Below are positions 47,133 through 60,530 of a stretch of 64,000 nucleotides of DNA, piece by piece; within the stretch, counting starts at the first letter, position 1, and each line of letters starts with the position of its first letter. Below the pieces are notes generated by a model. That model did not search any database. It saw nothing but the letters and a program-made list of their open reading frames with translations, and had not been told where the DNA came from. The translations under genes were made by a program, and so were the position numbers. The DNA comes from JAGVSR01 sp033765145 (GTDB lineage: Bacteria; Pseudomonadota; Alphaproteobacteria; Rhizobiales; Hyphomicrobiaceae), in assembly GCA_033765145.1 (NCBI GenBank), contig JANRIH010000011.1, positions 1-64,000 on the forward strand, read 5' to 3'.

Positions 47133-49607
47133 GTGACCGGCCGGATCTTCATCAACTATCGCCGGGGAGACGAATCCGGCTCCACGGGGCGGCTCTTCGA
47201 TCGTCTCGAGCAGGCGTTCACGGCCGACCGGCTGTTCATGGATGTCGACCATATCGGTCCCGGTCTAGATTTCGTGCGCGTGCTCGAAGACGAAGTCAGC
47301 AAGTGTGACGTCCTCTTGGCCGTCATCGGAAAGAACTGGCTCGACGCGCGCGACGACAACGGCGCCCGCCGGCTCGAAAGTCCCAACGACTTCGTCCGGA
47401 TCGAGATCGAAAGCGCGTTGAAGCTCGGCAAACGGATCATTCCGGTCCTGATCAACGACGCCCAGATGCCACGCGCCGACGATCTGCCGAAGGACATGAA
47501 ACTTCTGTCGCGGCGCAACGCCGTGCGCCTGACGCACGAACGGTTCAAGTCCGAGGTGCAGGGTCTCGTGAAGATCCTCGAAATGGCGCTCGCCGAGATC
47601 GAGGAGGCGCGGGCGCTGGCGTCCGAAGAAGAACGCAAGGCCGCTGAGCAGGCGATCCGACGTCGGCAAGAGGAAGAGGCGGCGCGCGCGGCAGAGGCGG
47701 AGAGCCAGGCCCGTGAGCGGGCGCGTGAACAGGCGGCGCAGGGGTTGAGCCCGGTCGAAATCCTCAAAGCCGAGGAACTCGCGAACTGGGACTTCATCAA
47801 GAGCGCCAACGATGCGACGGAGCTGCGCAATCATCTGGCGCGTTTTCCCGGCAGCGTCACGGAGCGTTATGCGCGCGCCGCACTGGAGGAGATCGTGTGG
47901 AAGGGTCTCGGGCAGGCGGCCGACCTCTCGCAGCTGGAAGCGTTCGTGTCGGAGTTCCCGACGGGCAGGTTTACTGCCGACGCGCGGCTCAGGATCGACG
48001 AGAGGAGACGGGACTACGAAGCGAAGCAGCGCGACGCGGCCCTCAGCATCAGGGAGACCAACGCCTGGGCGCGGGCAAGTGCGGCCGACAACCTCGCGGC
48101 CTATCAGGAATTCATCGCCGAATGGCCTTCGAGCGCGCGAAAGAAGGTCGCGCAGCGGCGCCTCTCCGAGCTGCAGAGCGGCGAACGTCCACCGCCGCCG
48201 GAGCTTTGGCTCATCGGACTTGTCTCGGCGCTCTTTACCGTCGCGATCAGCCTGGCAATCTACGTCGTTCGCAATATCTCGACCATTGATATTCCGCTCT
48301 CCGGTGGGGCGTTCGAACGCGATCTCATGCTCGCGGTCTCGTCGATCGTGATCCTCGTCGGTGCGTGGGCGATCGCGAAGCGCAATCTTTCCACCTCAAG
48401 CGTCGAAAATCGCCCGCCGCCGGCACTCTATGCGCTCGGAATTGTCGCATTCGCGGCCGTGGTGTGGGCCATGGCGGGGTACTCACTTTCGTTCACCTCG
48501 TCCAATTTCGCGCACCCATCCGTCATCGGTGGTCTCTCGAAACTTTTTCTGACCGGCGTCACCGCCGACAGCCAGTTCGCGACCTACAGCAACGGCGTCT
48601 ATGTTTCGGAGTGGTTCGCCATCTTCTACTGGGTCGCGGTCGCGTGCTTCGGGGCGGCGCTGCTCTCCTGTCTCGCCCCAGACATGGGTCCGGTGCGCTT
48701 CCTGATCTTCATCGCACTCTGGTTGCCCCTCGTTCTCGCACCCTCGATCCACATGGCGCTTTTCTGGGGTGGGCCCGATGCCTACGGCAACGCGGCCAAG
48801 GCCGTCGCGGAGGCGACAGGGGAGCAGAAAGCCACGGCGCAGACTGCCATGGATGCCGTGTTGAACGACGTCGGTATCCTCTGGAGTCGTGGACTTGTCG
48901 ATCTCGCGGGCGGGCTCTACCTCGCGCTTGCGACCGGCGTCAGCGGTATCGTCGCGTCTTCGGTGCTCGGTGGATCGGATCGCCGGGCGAGCGCACCGAT
49001 GCTGCGGCCGGACGACCGCGCATCGTGGATGATGGCGGTTGTCCTAGGGCTCTCGCTCTGCGCGCTGGTCGCCGGCGCCAATCTCGAAGTCACTGGGTTC
49101 AACGTCATTTGCATCATCGCCATCATTTTGGCGTCGGGCGCCGGACTCGCGGCTTGGCTGCATCTCGAGCGGCTCATGAGCGGAACTTGGCGGGGGGAGA
49201 GTGTCATCTCGGGGCTCTTGGCCGCCGGTGCCGCTGCGCTCTCCGTGTGCGGCTTCGGGTCCGTTCTCGCGACCTCGATCATCGCGGTCGCGGCGTCGCT
49301 GCTGGCTTGCCTCGTCGCGCTCAGCGCGCGGCGCGCCTCGCGCGCCTTTCCAACGATCGAGCCGTTCGTCGTCCTCGCGATCGGCGGCGCCGTCGGGGGA
49401 CTTGCCACCGGAATTGCGGCCAACCCCGACTTCGGTGGCTTCGGAATCCTCGACTACATCTCCAACCCCGGCCAGGCCACAGCGGGCACCTATGATCTCG
49501 TATTTCAGACGACGGCGCAGGGACAATCGGCGCTCGTGATCGCCGTTTGGTCCGGCTTCGTGACGGCGATCATCGCGGGCGTCATGCGCCTCACGCAGCA
49601 TCGGTAG
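47133..49607 (+). CDS. TIR domain fused to a degenerate Amt ammonium-transporter domain
   Basis: 824 residues from GTG 47133 (GGGGGG upstream; TTG 47130 is alternative). Residues 1-~150 are a TIR domain: RIFINYRRGDESGSTGRLFD, DVLLAVIGKNW, and NDFVRIEIESALKLGKRIIP containing the candidate NADase glutamate (~91). A coiled coil follows (155-205), then three ~35-residue helical repeats with FPGS/FPTG/WPSS turns (218-350). From ~357 on are about 11 membrane helices. Residues ~430-820 align by eye with Amt proteins: MAGYSLSFTS, SVIGGLSKLFLTGV, FIALWLPLVLAPSIHMALFW, LVDLAGGLYLALATGVSG, IGGAVGGLATGIAA and SNPGQ. Amt pore histidines (VVHINAG and GVHGVGG) are replaced by Ala and Leu. It is thus more likely a sensor than a transporter. 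TIR activity is inferred. Confidence 0.78.
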   Translation: MTGRIFINYRRGDESGSTGRLFDRLEQAFTADRLFMDVDHIGPGLDFVRVLEDEVSKCDVLLAVIGKNWLDARDDNGARRLESPNDFVRIEIESALKLGKRIIPVLINDAQMPRADDLPKDMKLLSRRNAVRLTHERFKSEVQGLVKILEMALAEIEEARALASEEERKAAEQAIRRRQEEEAARAAEAESQARERAREQAAQGLSPVEILKAEELANWDFIKSANDATELRNHLARFPGSVTERYARAALEEIVWKGLGQAADLSQLEAFVSEFPTGRFTADARLRIDERRRDYEAKQRDAALSIRETNAWARASAADNLAAYQEFIAEWPSSARKKVAQRRLSELQSGERPPPPELWLIGLVSALFTVAISLAIYVVRNISTIDIPLSGGAFERDLMLAVSSIVILVGAWAIAKRNLSTSSVENRPPPALYALGIVAFAAVVWAMAGYSLSFTSSNFAHPSVIGGLSKLFLTGVTADSQFATYSNGVYVSEWFAIFYWVAVACFGAALLSCLAPDMGPVRFLIFIALWLPLVLAPSIHMALFWGGPDAYGNAAKAVAEATGEQKATAQTAMDAVLNDVGILWSRGLVDLAGGLYLALATGVSGIVASSVLGGSDRRASAPMLRPDDRASWMMAVVLGLSLCALVAGANLEVTGFNVICIIAIILASGAGLAAWLHLERLMSGTWRGESVISGLLAAGAAALSVCGFGSVLATSIIAVAASLLACLVALSARRASRAFPTIEPFVVLAIGGAVGGLATGIAANPDFGGFGILDYISNPGQATAGTYDLVFQTTAQGQSALVIAVWSGFVTAIIAGVMRLTQHR

Positions 49608-49625
49608 GGTTTCGCTGTCGCGCCA

Positions 49626-50555
49626 TCAGAGCACCGCCACCTGATACCTCGCCGTCAAACGGTGTGTTGCGCGCGGGGCGAGCGAGACGACGTCGTCGGC
49701 CGCGTTCGCGGTCTCGACGCAGACCATGGTGCGGTAGCCATCGGGGCCCATGTCGCCAAGGCGTTCGGATTTCGCGATCCAAGGGTTCCAGACAACGGCG
49801 CTCCCACTCCCCTGGCTGGAGATCAGGATCGAACGGCCAAGTCCGGGATCGCGGATCGCGATCGAGGATGTCTCACCCAAATAGATCCGGTCGACTTCGC
49901 CCGCGAACGTGACGGCGCCCTGCTGGATGCGACGCTGCCATTCGCCGATCGCATCAATATACGGCGAACCGTCCAACCCATCGACGGCGACGTCGGCAAT
50001 GTCCGAGATGCGGAAATAGGTGTGGAGCGCTTGGGTCAACGGGAGCGGCTCAGCGCCGGTATTCAGCGTTTCGAGCGCAAGTGACAGCCCTTCGTCGTCG
50101 AGGCGGGTCGTCAAGTGGACATCCGCCTCGTAGGGCCAAAGTTCCCTGTGGTTGCCCGCGGTCGTGAAGGCGAACGTGGCTTCGGTGCCGGCGTCGCCGC
50201 TCGATGTCGACACGATTTGCCACGGCAATCCGCGCACGAAGCCATGCGCCGGCTTCGACGCATCGGCCGGATGTGCGCCGAACCATGGCCAGCAGACGGG
50301 CGTTCCGCCGCGCAGGCTCTTGCCCGGCTGAGTTCGCGCCGCGGCCGACACCCAGATGACTTCGCTATCGCCTTCTGGGACCCAGCTCAGAAGCTGCGCG
50401 CCGTTGATTGCGATGCGCGCGATACCGCCGCCCGGGGCAACGAGTTCGACAGCAGGGCCGAGTGGGGTGTCGAGCTGCGAGACACCGTGTGGCAGACCAG
50501 ACATGGGCACGGCACTCGCTTCCGGATCCGCCGCCGCCATCGTCGCACTCTTCAT
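49626..50555 (-). CDS. D-hexose-6-phosphate mutarotase (YeaD family)
   Basis: 309 residues; ATG 50540 is an alternative start. Family signatures: SLRGGTPVCWPWFGAHPAD, AHGFVRGLPWQIV (His/Arg), TQALHTYFRISDI with the catalytic His, and VDRIYLGET. These enzymes interconvert alpha and beta anomers of glucose-6-phosphate and related sugars. Only 28 bases separate it from the gltD stop, on the same strand, so it may be read through from gltBD. It converges with the TIR-Amt gene, 18 bases between stops. Confidence 0.85.
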   Translation of the reverse strand: MKSATMAAADPEASAVPMSGLPHGVSQLDTPLGPAVELVAPGGGIARIAINGAQLLSWVPEGDSEVIWVSAAARTQPGKSLRGGTPVCWPWFGAHPADASKPAHGFVRGLPWQIVSTSSGDAGTEATFAFTTAGNHRELWPYEADVHLTTRLDDEGLSLALETLNTGAEPLPLTQALHTYFRISDIADVAVDGLDGSPYIDAIGEWQRRIQQGAVTFAGEVDRIYLGETSSIAIRDPGLGRSILISSQGSGSAVVWNPWIAKSERLGDMGPDGYRTMVCVETANAADDVVSLAPRATHRLTARYQVAVL

Positions 50556-50583
50556 CGATCGGACGCGCCGCGCACGTCACCCC

Positions 50584-52020
50584 TCACCGCGGCAGCGTCG
50601 TCGTACCCATAAGCGCCTTGTCGATGGCATGCGCGGCCTGACGGCCTTCGCGGATCGCCCAGACCACGAGGCTTTGCCCGCGGCGCACGTCGCCGGCGGC
50701 GAAGAACTTCGGGTTGCCGGGAACCCGATAGTCGCGCTCGTTCGCATCGAGACCCTTGAAGCGGCCGCGCGGCACGACAGGCAAGCCCAATTCCTGAATT
50801 GCGCCGTTCTCGGTCGGCCCGCCAAAACCCATGGCGAGTAGCACGAGGTCGGCGTCGAAGGCGCCTTCGCTGCCTGGAACCGGCTGGAGCTTGTCGTCGA
50901 CGCGCGTGTAGTGGAGCTTGGTGATCTTGCCGTCGGTACCTTCGAAGCCCGTGGTCGAGATCGAGTACTCGGTCTTGGCGCCCTCGGCCTGGGAGGTCGA
51001 GACGCGCAGTTTCAACGGCCAGTTCGGCCAGTTGAGCGCCTTCACTTCCTTCTCGGGCGGACGGGGCATGATCTCGAGCTGCGTGACACTCTTGGCGCCC
51101 TGACGGAACGACGTCCCGATGCAGTCCGAACCCGTGTCGCCGCCGCCGATGACGATGACGTGCTTGTCCTTCGCGGAAATCTCCTTGGCACGCGGCCACG
51201 TTTCACCGGCTATGCGCGCGTTCTGCTGGGGCAGGAACTCCATTGCATAGTGGATGCCGTCGAGATCGCGGCCAGGGGACTTTGCGAAGAAGTCGAACGG
51301 ATGCTCGGAGCCCATGGCGAACAGCACCGCATCGTGCTTCGCCTCGAGGTCCTTCGCGGTGATGTCGCGACCGACTTCGGTATTGCAGTGGAACGTGACG
51401 CCTTCCGCTTCCATCTGCTTCACGCGGCGCGCGATGATGCCCTTCTCCATCTTGAAGTCGGGAATTCCGTAGACGAGGAGACCGCCAGGGCGGGCGTTCT
51501 TCTCATAGACATGCACGTCGTGCCCCGCGCGCGCGAGCTGCTGCGCGGCTGCAAGGCCCGCAGGACCCGATCCGATGACGGCGATGGACTTGCCGGTCTT
51601 CTTCTCGGGCGGCTCCGGCGCGATCCATCCTTCCTGCCAGGCCCGATCGGCGATCGCGCCTTCGATGGATTTGATGGTGACGGGATGGTCGTCGATGTTG
51701 AGTGTGCAGGAGGCTTCGCAGGGCGCGGGGCACACGCGGCCGGTGACCTCGGGGAAGTTGTTGGTCGAATGAAGGTTCTGAGCGGCCACCTTCCAGTCCC
51801 CGCGATAGACGAGATCGTTCCAGTCGGGGATCTGGTTGTTGACCGGGCAGCCCGAATGGCAGAACGGTATGCCGCAATCCATGCAGCGGGATGCCTGCGT
51901 CTTCAGTTCCGTTTCGGCCGGGGGCACGACGAACTCGTGCCAGTGCTTCACGCGGCTCTCGACCGGCTCGTACTTGCGCTCGGCGCGTTCGAATTCGAGA
52001 AATCCTGTCGGCTTGCCCAT
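50584..52020 (-). CDS. gltD: glutamate synthase (NADPH) small subunit
   Basis: 478 residues, the normal length. N-terminal iron-sulfur cysteines (ASRCMDCGIPFCHSGCPVNN and RVCPAPCEASC) are followed by two dinucleotide folds: FAD site IGSGPAGLAAAQQLARAGHD and NADPH site VIGGGDTGSDCIGTSFRQGA. The beta subunit takes electrons from NADPH and passes them through Fe-S clusters to GltB, which converts 2-oxoglutarate and glutamine to two glutamates. It starts 23 bases after gltB on the same strand, a standard gltBD operon. Confidence 0.96.
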   Translation of the reverse strand: MGKPTGFLEFERAERKYEPVESRVKHWHEFVVPPAETELKTQASRCMDCGIPFCHSGCPVNNQIPDWNDLVYRGDWKVAAQNLHSTNNFPEVTGRVCPAPCEASCTLNIDDHPVTIKSIEGAIADRAWQEGWIAPEPPEKKTGKSIAVIGSGPAGLAAAQQLARAGHDVHVYEKNARPGGLLVYGIPDFKMEKGIIARRVKQMEAEGVTFHCNTEVGRDITAKDLEAKHDAVLFAMGSEHPFDFFAKSPGRDLDGIHYAMEFLPQQNARIAGETWPRAKEISAKDKHVIVIGGGDTGSDCIGTSFRQGAKSVTQLEIMPRPPEKEVKALNWPNWPLKLRVSTSQAEGAKTEYSISTTGFEGTDGKITKLHYTRVDDKLQPVPGSEGAFDADLVLLAMGFGGPTENGAIQELGLPVVPRGRFKGLDANERDYRVPGNPKFFAAGDVRRGQSLVVWAIREGRQAAHAIDKALMGTTTLPR

Positions 52021-52043
52021 CTCGGAATCTTTCTGGATCGTGA

Positions 52044-56762
<4,719 letters not shown>

Positions 56763-57237
56763 CTTCGATCCTTAAGTGTCGTCGTACCGTTCGATTTCGT
56801 GAACCTCGGCCGTTGGACCGAGACTGTAAGCTTGGGGCATTTCCGAGCCGTCACGGGTGCTGGTCAGACCGGGAAGCCCGCCTCTGCGATGCGGCCCGGA
56901 CATGCGCAAGCGTATCGTTTTCGGCCGGCGTTGTCCGCCGGACAGGGGTAATGGAGCGCGGCGTCGAACGCCGAGCCGTCCCGGAACGTCAGGGTGGCGA
57001 TGGCCGCGTCAGCCGGCGTCGTGCTCAATCGGGCGTCAGGCACCCTCGACATCTCCCCAAACGCATCCGGCCCAACACAAGCCACAGCGGAGCATACGAG
57101 TCCGCCGCGCGAAATGCGCTCAGCGTTCGGACCGTCGGCTCCGTGGGGCAACACAAAGGACAGCAATGCTGACCTTTCGGGGTCATTTTGCAGATTTTGG
57201 GGGACGGCACAAGAGGCACGTCCGCTGAGAAACGGCA
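56763..57237. other. intergenic region upstream of gltB
   Basis: Carries the gltB promoter region (minus strand). A minus-strand frame of 128 codons (56864-57250) is open but has no recognisable motif or ribosome binding site and is treated as non-coding. No NtrC or sigma-54 site was recognised. Confidence 0.4.
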
Positions 57238-57273
57238 AGGCGCCGGGCAAGCCTTATGGCTCGTCCGGCGCCT
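57238..57273 (-). terminator. terminator-like hairpin downstream of the small heat-shock gene
   Basis: Stem AGGCGCCGG / CCGGCGCCT enclosing an inner AGCC/GGCT stem. It lies ~67 bases after the hsp20 stop on the minus strand and is followed there by TTGCCGTTTCTC, a weak T-tract. Confidence 0.55.
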
Positions 57274-57340
57274 CGGTCATCTCTTGTAGTCTGAAAGGTC
57301 GCTCAAGACCCCGAAACGACAGTTGCCGAGCAGGTGACCA

Positions 57341-57793
57341 TCAGGCCACCGCTTCGATCCGACGGGCCGGGGAGGACTGTCCGATCGGGACAACGCGGGG
57401 CTTCAGGCGCTCGGGAACATTGCGCACGAGGTCGACGTTCAGGAGACCATCCTTCAATTCGGCGCTCTTCACTTCCACGTGGTCGGCGAGCTGGAAGCGG
57501 CGCTCGAAAGAGCGGGCCGCGATGCCGCGGTGAAGGAAGGTCCGCTCGGTTTGATCGGCGATCTTCGTTCCGCTGACGGTCAAGATCTGCTCCTTGATCT
57601 CGACCTTCATTTCATCTTCCGAGAAGCCTGCAACCGCCATCGTGATGCGGTACTGGTTCTCGCCGAGACGCTCGATGTTATAGGGCGGATAGCCCGTGTC
57701 TCCGTCCGCACCGGACACACTGTCGAGAAGTTGGGCGAGACGCTCAAATCCGATGGTGGAGCGGTAGAGAGGGGCGAAATCGACGTGTCGCAT
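57341..57793 (-). CDS. small heat-shock protein (Hsp20/IbpA family)
   Basis: 150 residues from the ATG at 57793, with GGAGG nine bases upstream. N-terminal MRHVDFAPLYRSTIGFERLA and the alpha-crystallin domain (PPYNIERLGENQYRITMAVA, then DEMKVEIKEQILTVSG and FLHRGIAARSFERRFQLADH) match class A rhizobial small Hsps. The C-terminal region contains the basic PRVVPI anchor motif. It is an ATP-independent holdase that keeps unfolded proteins soluble during heat stress. The mRNA leader looks like a ROSE thermometer. Confidence 0.92.
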   Translation of the reverse strand: MRHVDFAPLYRSTIGFERLAQLLDSVSGADGDTGYPPYNIERLGENQYRITMAVAGFSEDEMKVEIKEQILTVSGTKIADQTERTFLHRGIAARSFERRFQLADHVEVKSAELKDGLLNVDLVRNVPERLKPRVVPIGQSSPARRIEAVA

Positions 57794-57885
57794 GAGACAT
57801 ATCCTCCATGAGAAGCGACATGCAGTGATGACTCTCCCGTCACGGGCCGAGCCGGTGAATGGAGCCGCCTCCGAATGGCCGGCTC
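57794..57885 (-). promoter_or_regulatory. ROSE-like RNA thermometer in the hsp20 leader
   Basis: Read on the minus strand, the leader ends GTCGCTTCTCATGGAGGAT just before the start. The TCGCT element is the U(U/C)GCU motif that in ROSE elements pairs with the Shine-Dalgarno sequence (here GGAGGA). Upstream stems GGAGCCG/CGGCTCC and CCCG/CGGG give the multi-hairpin shape of rhizobial ROSE leaders. Heating would melt the last hairpin and allow translation. Structure was judged by eye. Confidence 0.6.
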
Positions 57886-58043
57886 CAGACATCGATTTAG
57901 GATTGAGGGCCGGGCGTTCAAGGGGCCCCGGCGCGGCGAAGGCTGACGGAGATCGGTCGCTTTCGATGGCGCGCGGCAGATGGTAAAGTCGGCAAATCAC
58001 GCGGCACATCGCTCGGCTGCCGGTCGAGGAAGGCATTCAACAC

Positions 58044-59003
58044 ATGCGGCTCGTCTCGCTCGCCAAGAACCCCGTTCCGAGCGGAGCCAACGTCATTCGC
58101 ATGATCGCGCAGGATGGCGTCGCGCTGAGGGTGGTCCGGTGGGAAGCCACCCGAGGCCCGCGGCGGGGGACTGTCTGCCTCTTCGGCGGTCGGGCGGAAT
58201 TCGTCGAAAAATACTTCGAGGTCGTCGCCGATCTCCGCCGGCGCGGCTTCGCCGTCGCGACCATGGACTGGCGCGGTCAGGGCGGATCGGACCGCCTGCT
58301 GGACGACCCCATGAAGGGGCATGTCACCGATTTTGCCGCCTACGAGAAGGATCTCCGGCAGTTCATGCGGGAGATCGTGATGCCGGACTGCCCGCCGCCC
58401 TACATCGCGCTCGGGCATTCGATGGCGGGTTGCAGCCTCATCCTCAACGCCGCGCGGCCGGGATCATGGTTCGATCGGATGGTTTTGACGGCCCCGATGA
58501 TCCAGTTGTCCGAGCACAAGGTGCGGTTTGCTCAGGGTCTCGCGCGCATTTATGCCTCGGTGGGCGTTCTAGCAGGGTTCGGGCGGTCCTACGTGCTCGG
58601 CGGCGGGCCTGTGGAACCCGATTTCCTGCGCTTCGAGGGCAACGCGCTCACCTCCGACCGCGAACGCTGGCAGCGCGCCGTCGGCGTTCTCGAAGCGGCC
58701 CCCTGGCTGGCACTTGGGTCGCCGACGATAGGCTGGCTCAACGCTGCCTACGGCGCCATGGACCGCATCGCGGGGCCCCGGTTTCCGGCCGACGTTCAGG
58801 TGCCGATCCTGCTCTTCGCGGCGGCTGGCGACGAGATCGTGTCGACGCGCGCGATCGAGGATTTCGGCGTGGCGCTGAAAGTTGGTTCGACGGTTCTGCT
58901 GCCCGGATCGCGGCACGAGATCTTGCAGGAGAACGACGCGATCCGGCTCCGGTTCTGGGCCGCTTTCGACGCCTACATGGGCGTCAGCGAGCTTGCGGCC
59001 TGA
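58044..59003 (+). CDS. alpha/beta hydrolase (monoacylglycerol lipase/lysophospholipase-like)
   Basis: 319 residues from the ATG at 58044. The hydrolase_4 type pattern is clear: VCLFGGRAEFVEKYFEVVAD, FAVATMDWRGQGGSDRL, the nucleophile elbow IALGHSMAGCSLIL, the acid in LFAAAGDEIVST and the His in LPGSRHEILQEND. The family hydrolyses lysophospholipids or monoacylglycerols in the cytoplasm. It converges with hisN with no gap between the two stop codons (TGATCA). Confidence 0.85.
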   Translation: MRLVSLAKNPVPSGANVIRMIAQDGVALRVVRWEATRGPRRGTVCLFGGRAEFVEKYFEVVADLRRRGFAVATMDWRGQGGSDRLLDDPMKGHVTDFAAYEKDLRQFMREIVMPDCPPPYIALGHSMAGCSLILNAARPGSWFDRMVLTAPMIQLSEHKVRFAQGLARIYASVGVLAGFGRSYVLGGGPVEPDFLRFEGNALTSDRERWQRAVGVLEAAPWLALGSPTIGWLNAAYGAMDRIAGPRFPADVQVPILLFAAAGDEIVSTRAIEDFGVALKVGSTVLLPGSRHEILQENDAIRLRFWAAFDAYMGVSELAA

Positions 59004-59828
59004 TCACTTTTTTCCGGCCAGATTTCCGGCCAGAATTTCGAGCACGGCCTCATGCACCTGCGGATCGCCCGACGCGACGATCCGGCCGCCTTCTGCGGCC
59101 GATCCGCCCTCCCAGGTCGTGAAGCGGCCGCCCGCGTGCTCGACGATCGGGATCAGCGCCAGAACATCGTAGGACTTGAGGCCCACCTCGATGACGACGT
59201 CGACGAAGCCGGACGCGAGCAAACAATAGGAGTAGCAGTCTCCGCCGAGGCGCGTCATCCGCGCTGCTTTTCTAATCCGATCGAACGCGGGCCGTTCAGA
59301 CTTCTTGTCGAACAGGCCGGGGTCCGTCGTCATGAGCGTCGCGTCTGACAGGCGCGCACAGGGCCTCGTGCGGATCGCGTGCGCGGCCGCTCCCGGCCAG
59401 CGGCCGAAGGACTGCGTGCCATCCGACCAGAAGCGCTCGCCCGTGAAGGGCTGATCCATGACCCCGAGGTGGGGCCGGCCGGCATCCTTGAGACCGATCA
59501 AGGTCCCCCAGAGCGGCGAGCCCGATATGAAAGCCCGCGTGCCGTCGATCGGATCGACGACCCACTGGTACCGGGCCTCGGGTTTTCGGGCGCCGAACTC
59601 CTCGCCCAGCATGCCGTGATCGGGAAACCGCTCGGCGAGAAGCGCCGAAATCGATTCTTCCGCGGCTCGATCGGCCGCCGTCACTGGATCGAAATTGCGT
59701 CCGCCGGCCTTGTTATCGACGGCCAGGGGCACGCGAAAATAGGGCAGCACGGCCGCGGCGGCGGCATCGGCCAAATCGTGGGCGCATTCGGAAAGGACGG
59801 CGTCGGCTGTTAGTGGCTCATTTACCAC
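59004..59828 (-). CDS. hisN: histidinol-phosphatase (inositol monophosphatase family)
   Basis: 274 residues from a GTG at 59828, preferred because AGGGA precedes it; a TTG at 59864 adds 12 residues. Metal-binding motifs are complete: GEEFGARKPEARYQWVVDPI, DPIDGTRAFISGSPLWGTLI, GGDCYSYCLLASGFVDVVIE and KSYDVLALIPIVEHAGG. The RAFISGSPLWGTLIGL stretch is typical of the HisN histidinol-phosphatase branch, which catalyses the penultimate step of histidine synthesis. Other his genes are not nearby, as is usual for hisN in this group. Confidence 0.85.
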   Translation of the reverse strand: MVNEPLTADAVLSECAHDLADAAAAAVLPYFRVPLAVDNKAGGRNFDPVTAADRAAEESISALLAERFPDHGMLGEEFGARKPEARYQWVVDPIDGTRAFISGSPLWGTLIGLKDAGRPHLGVMDQPFTGERFWSDGTQSFGRWPGAAAHAIRTRPCARLSDATLMTTDPGLFDKKSERPAFDRIRKAARMTRLGGDCYSYCLLASGFVDVVIEVGLKSYDVLALIPIVEHAGGRFTTWEGGSAAEGGRIVASGDPQVHEAVLEILAGNLAGKK

Positions 59829-60049
59829 GATTTCATTTCCCTGAGTTGCCGGACGCGGCCCCAACCGCGCGATCTACGTCAGAAACGGCGGGAGCCAGCC
59901 GTCGTGCGCCGCGTCCAACCCGTTGTGTGACATATATAATTCTGATCTCTGTTGCCGCAGCGCACCGCAACAGTCGGGAACAGTTACCATCGGCCCTCAT
60001 GATAATTGCCCGGTAACCCGAACAGTAGCATCGTTATCGGTGTGGGGCA

Positions 60050-60136
60050 TCGAGTCGCCCTCGAGGTCCTGCAGCCCACATCGGGCGTTTCCTCCCTAGA
60101 CTTGGGCCGTTCGCGCCTTCGGACGGCCCTCTTTTG
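60050..60136 (+). ncRNA. mmgR: alpha-r8/MmgR-family small RNA, copy 1
   Basis: Contains TTTCCTCCCTAGACTTGGG, matching the conserved UUUCCUCCCU core of the alpha-r8 (MmgR) sRNA family of rhizobia, followed by an intrinsic terminator (GGGCCGT/ACGGCCC stem, then TCTTTT). A CGCCC/GGGCG stem precedes the core. The exposed CCUCCC can pair with ribosome binding sites. In Sinorhizobium MmgR limits polyhydroxybutyrate build-up. The 5' end is an estimate; no clear promoter was found. Confidence 0.72.
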
Positions 60137-60329
60137 TTGCGATGCAGCATCTATCGCGCTCGCAGAACCATCCCGCCCCGCACCATTTGCATATCGGACC
60201 GTCCTGTTGGTCCCTTGGACTGTCGCCGATTGTCCTACCCAGCGCCTACCCAGCCCCGTCCGCGTCGAGCACCAGCTCTGCGGTTTTTGCACTTGTGGAT
60301 GCTGCAGTGCGGCCCTAGCTTTGTGCCAT

Positions 60330-60423
60330 GCAACACGGTGAGCCTGCTCGCCGGCTTGCTGCCCTCTCGGGCGTTTCCTCCCTAGACTTGGGCCATCCTC
60401 GACGGATGGCCCATTTTTCTTTT
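60330..60423 (+). ncRNA. alpha-r8/MmgR-family small RNA, copy 2
   Basis: A second unit ~287 bases downstream has an identical 28-base core region including TTTCCTCCCTAGACTTGGG, and its own terminator with a perfect GGGCCATCC/GGATGGCCC stem followed by ATTTTTCTTTT. The terminator loops and 5' parts differ from copy 1, so it is not a simple recent duplication. The rest of 59829-60530 contains no gene. Confidence 0.72.
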
Positions 60424-60530
60424 GTGCGCTTGGCACTCGCTCGACATCGAAGCGACCGCAATAGATTCCGCACCTGCTCTGTCGACCGTGAAGCCAAATC
60501 CCGGTCAGACGCGCGCCGACCGCTCAGGCC

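Noticed and set aside
56864..57250. 128-codon minus-strand frame upstream of gltB
   Set aside because: No ribosome binding site, no motif, and it runs through the hairpin downstream of the heat-shock gene.
59930..59945. TATATAAT as the promoter of the first MmgR-like RNA
   Set aside because: It has no matching -35 box and would start transcription about 100 bases too early.
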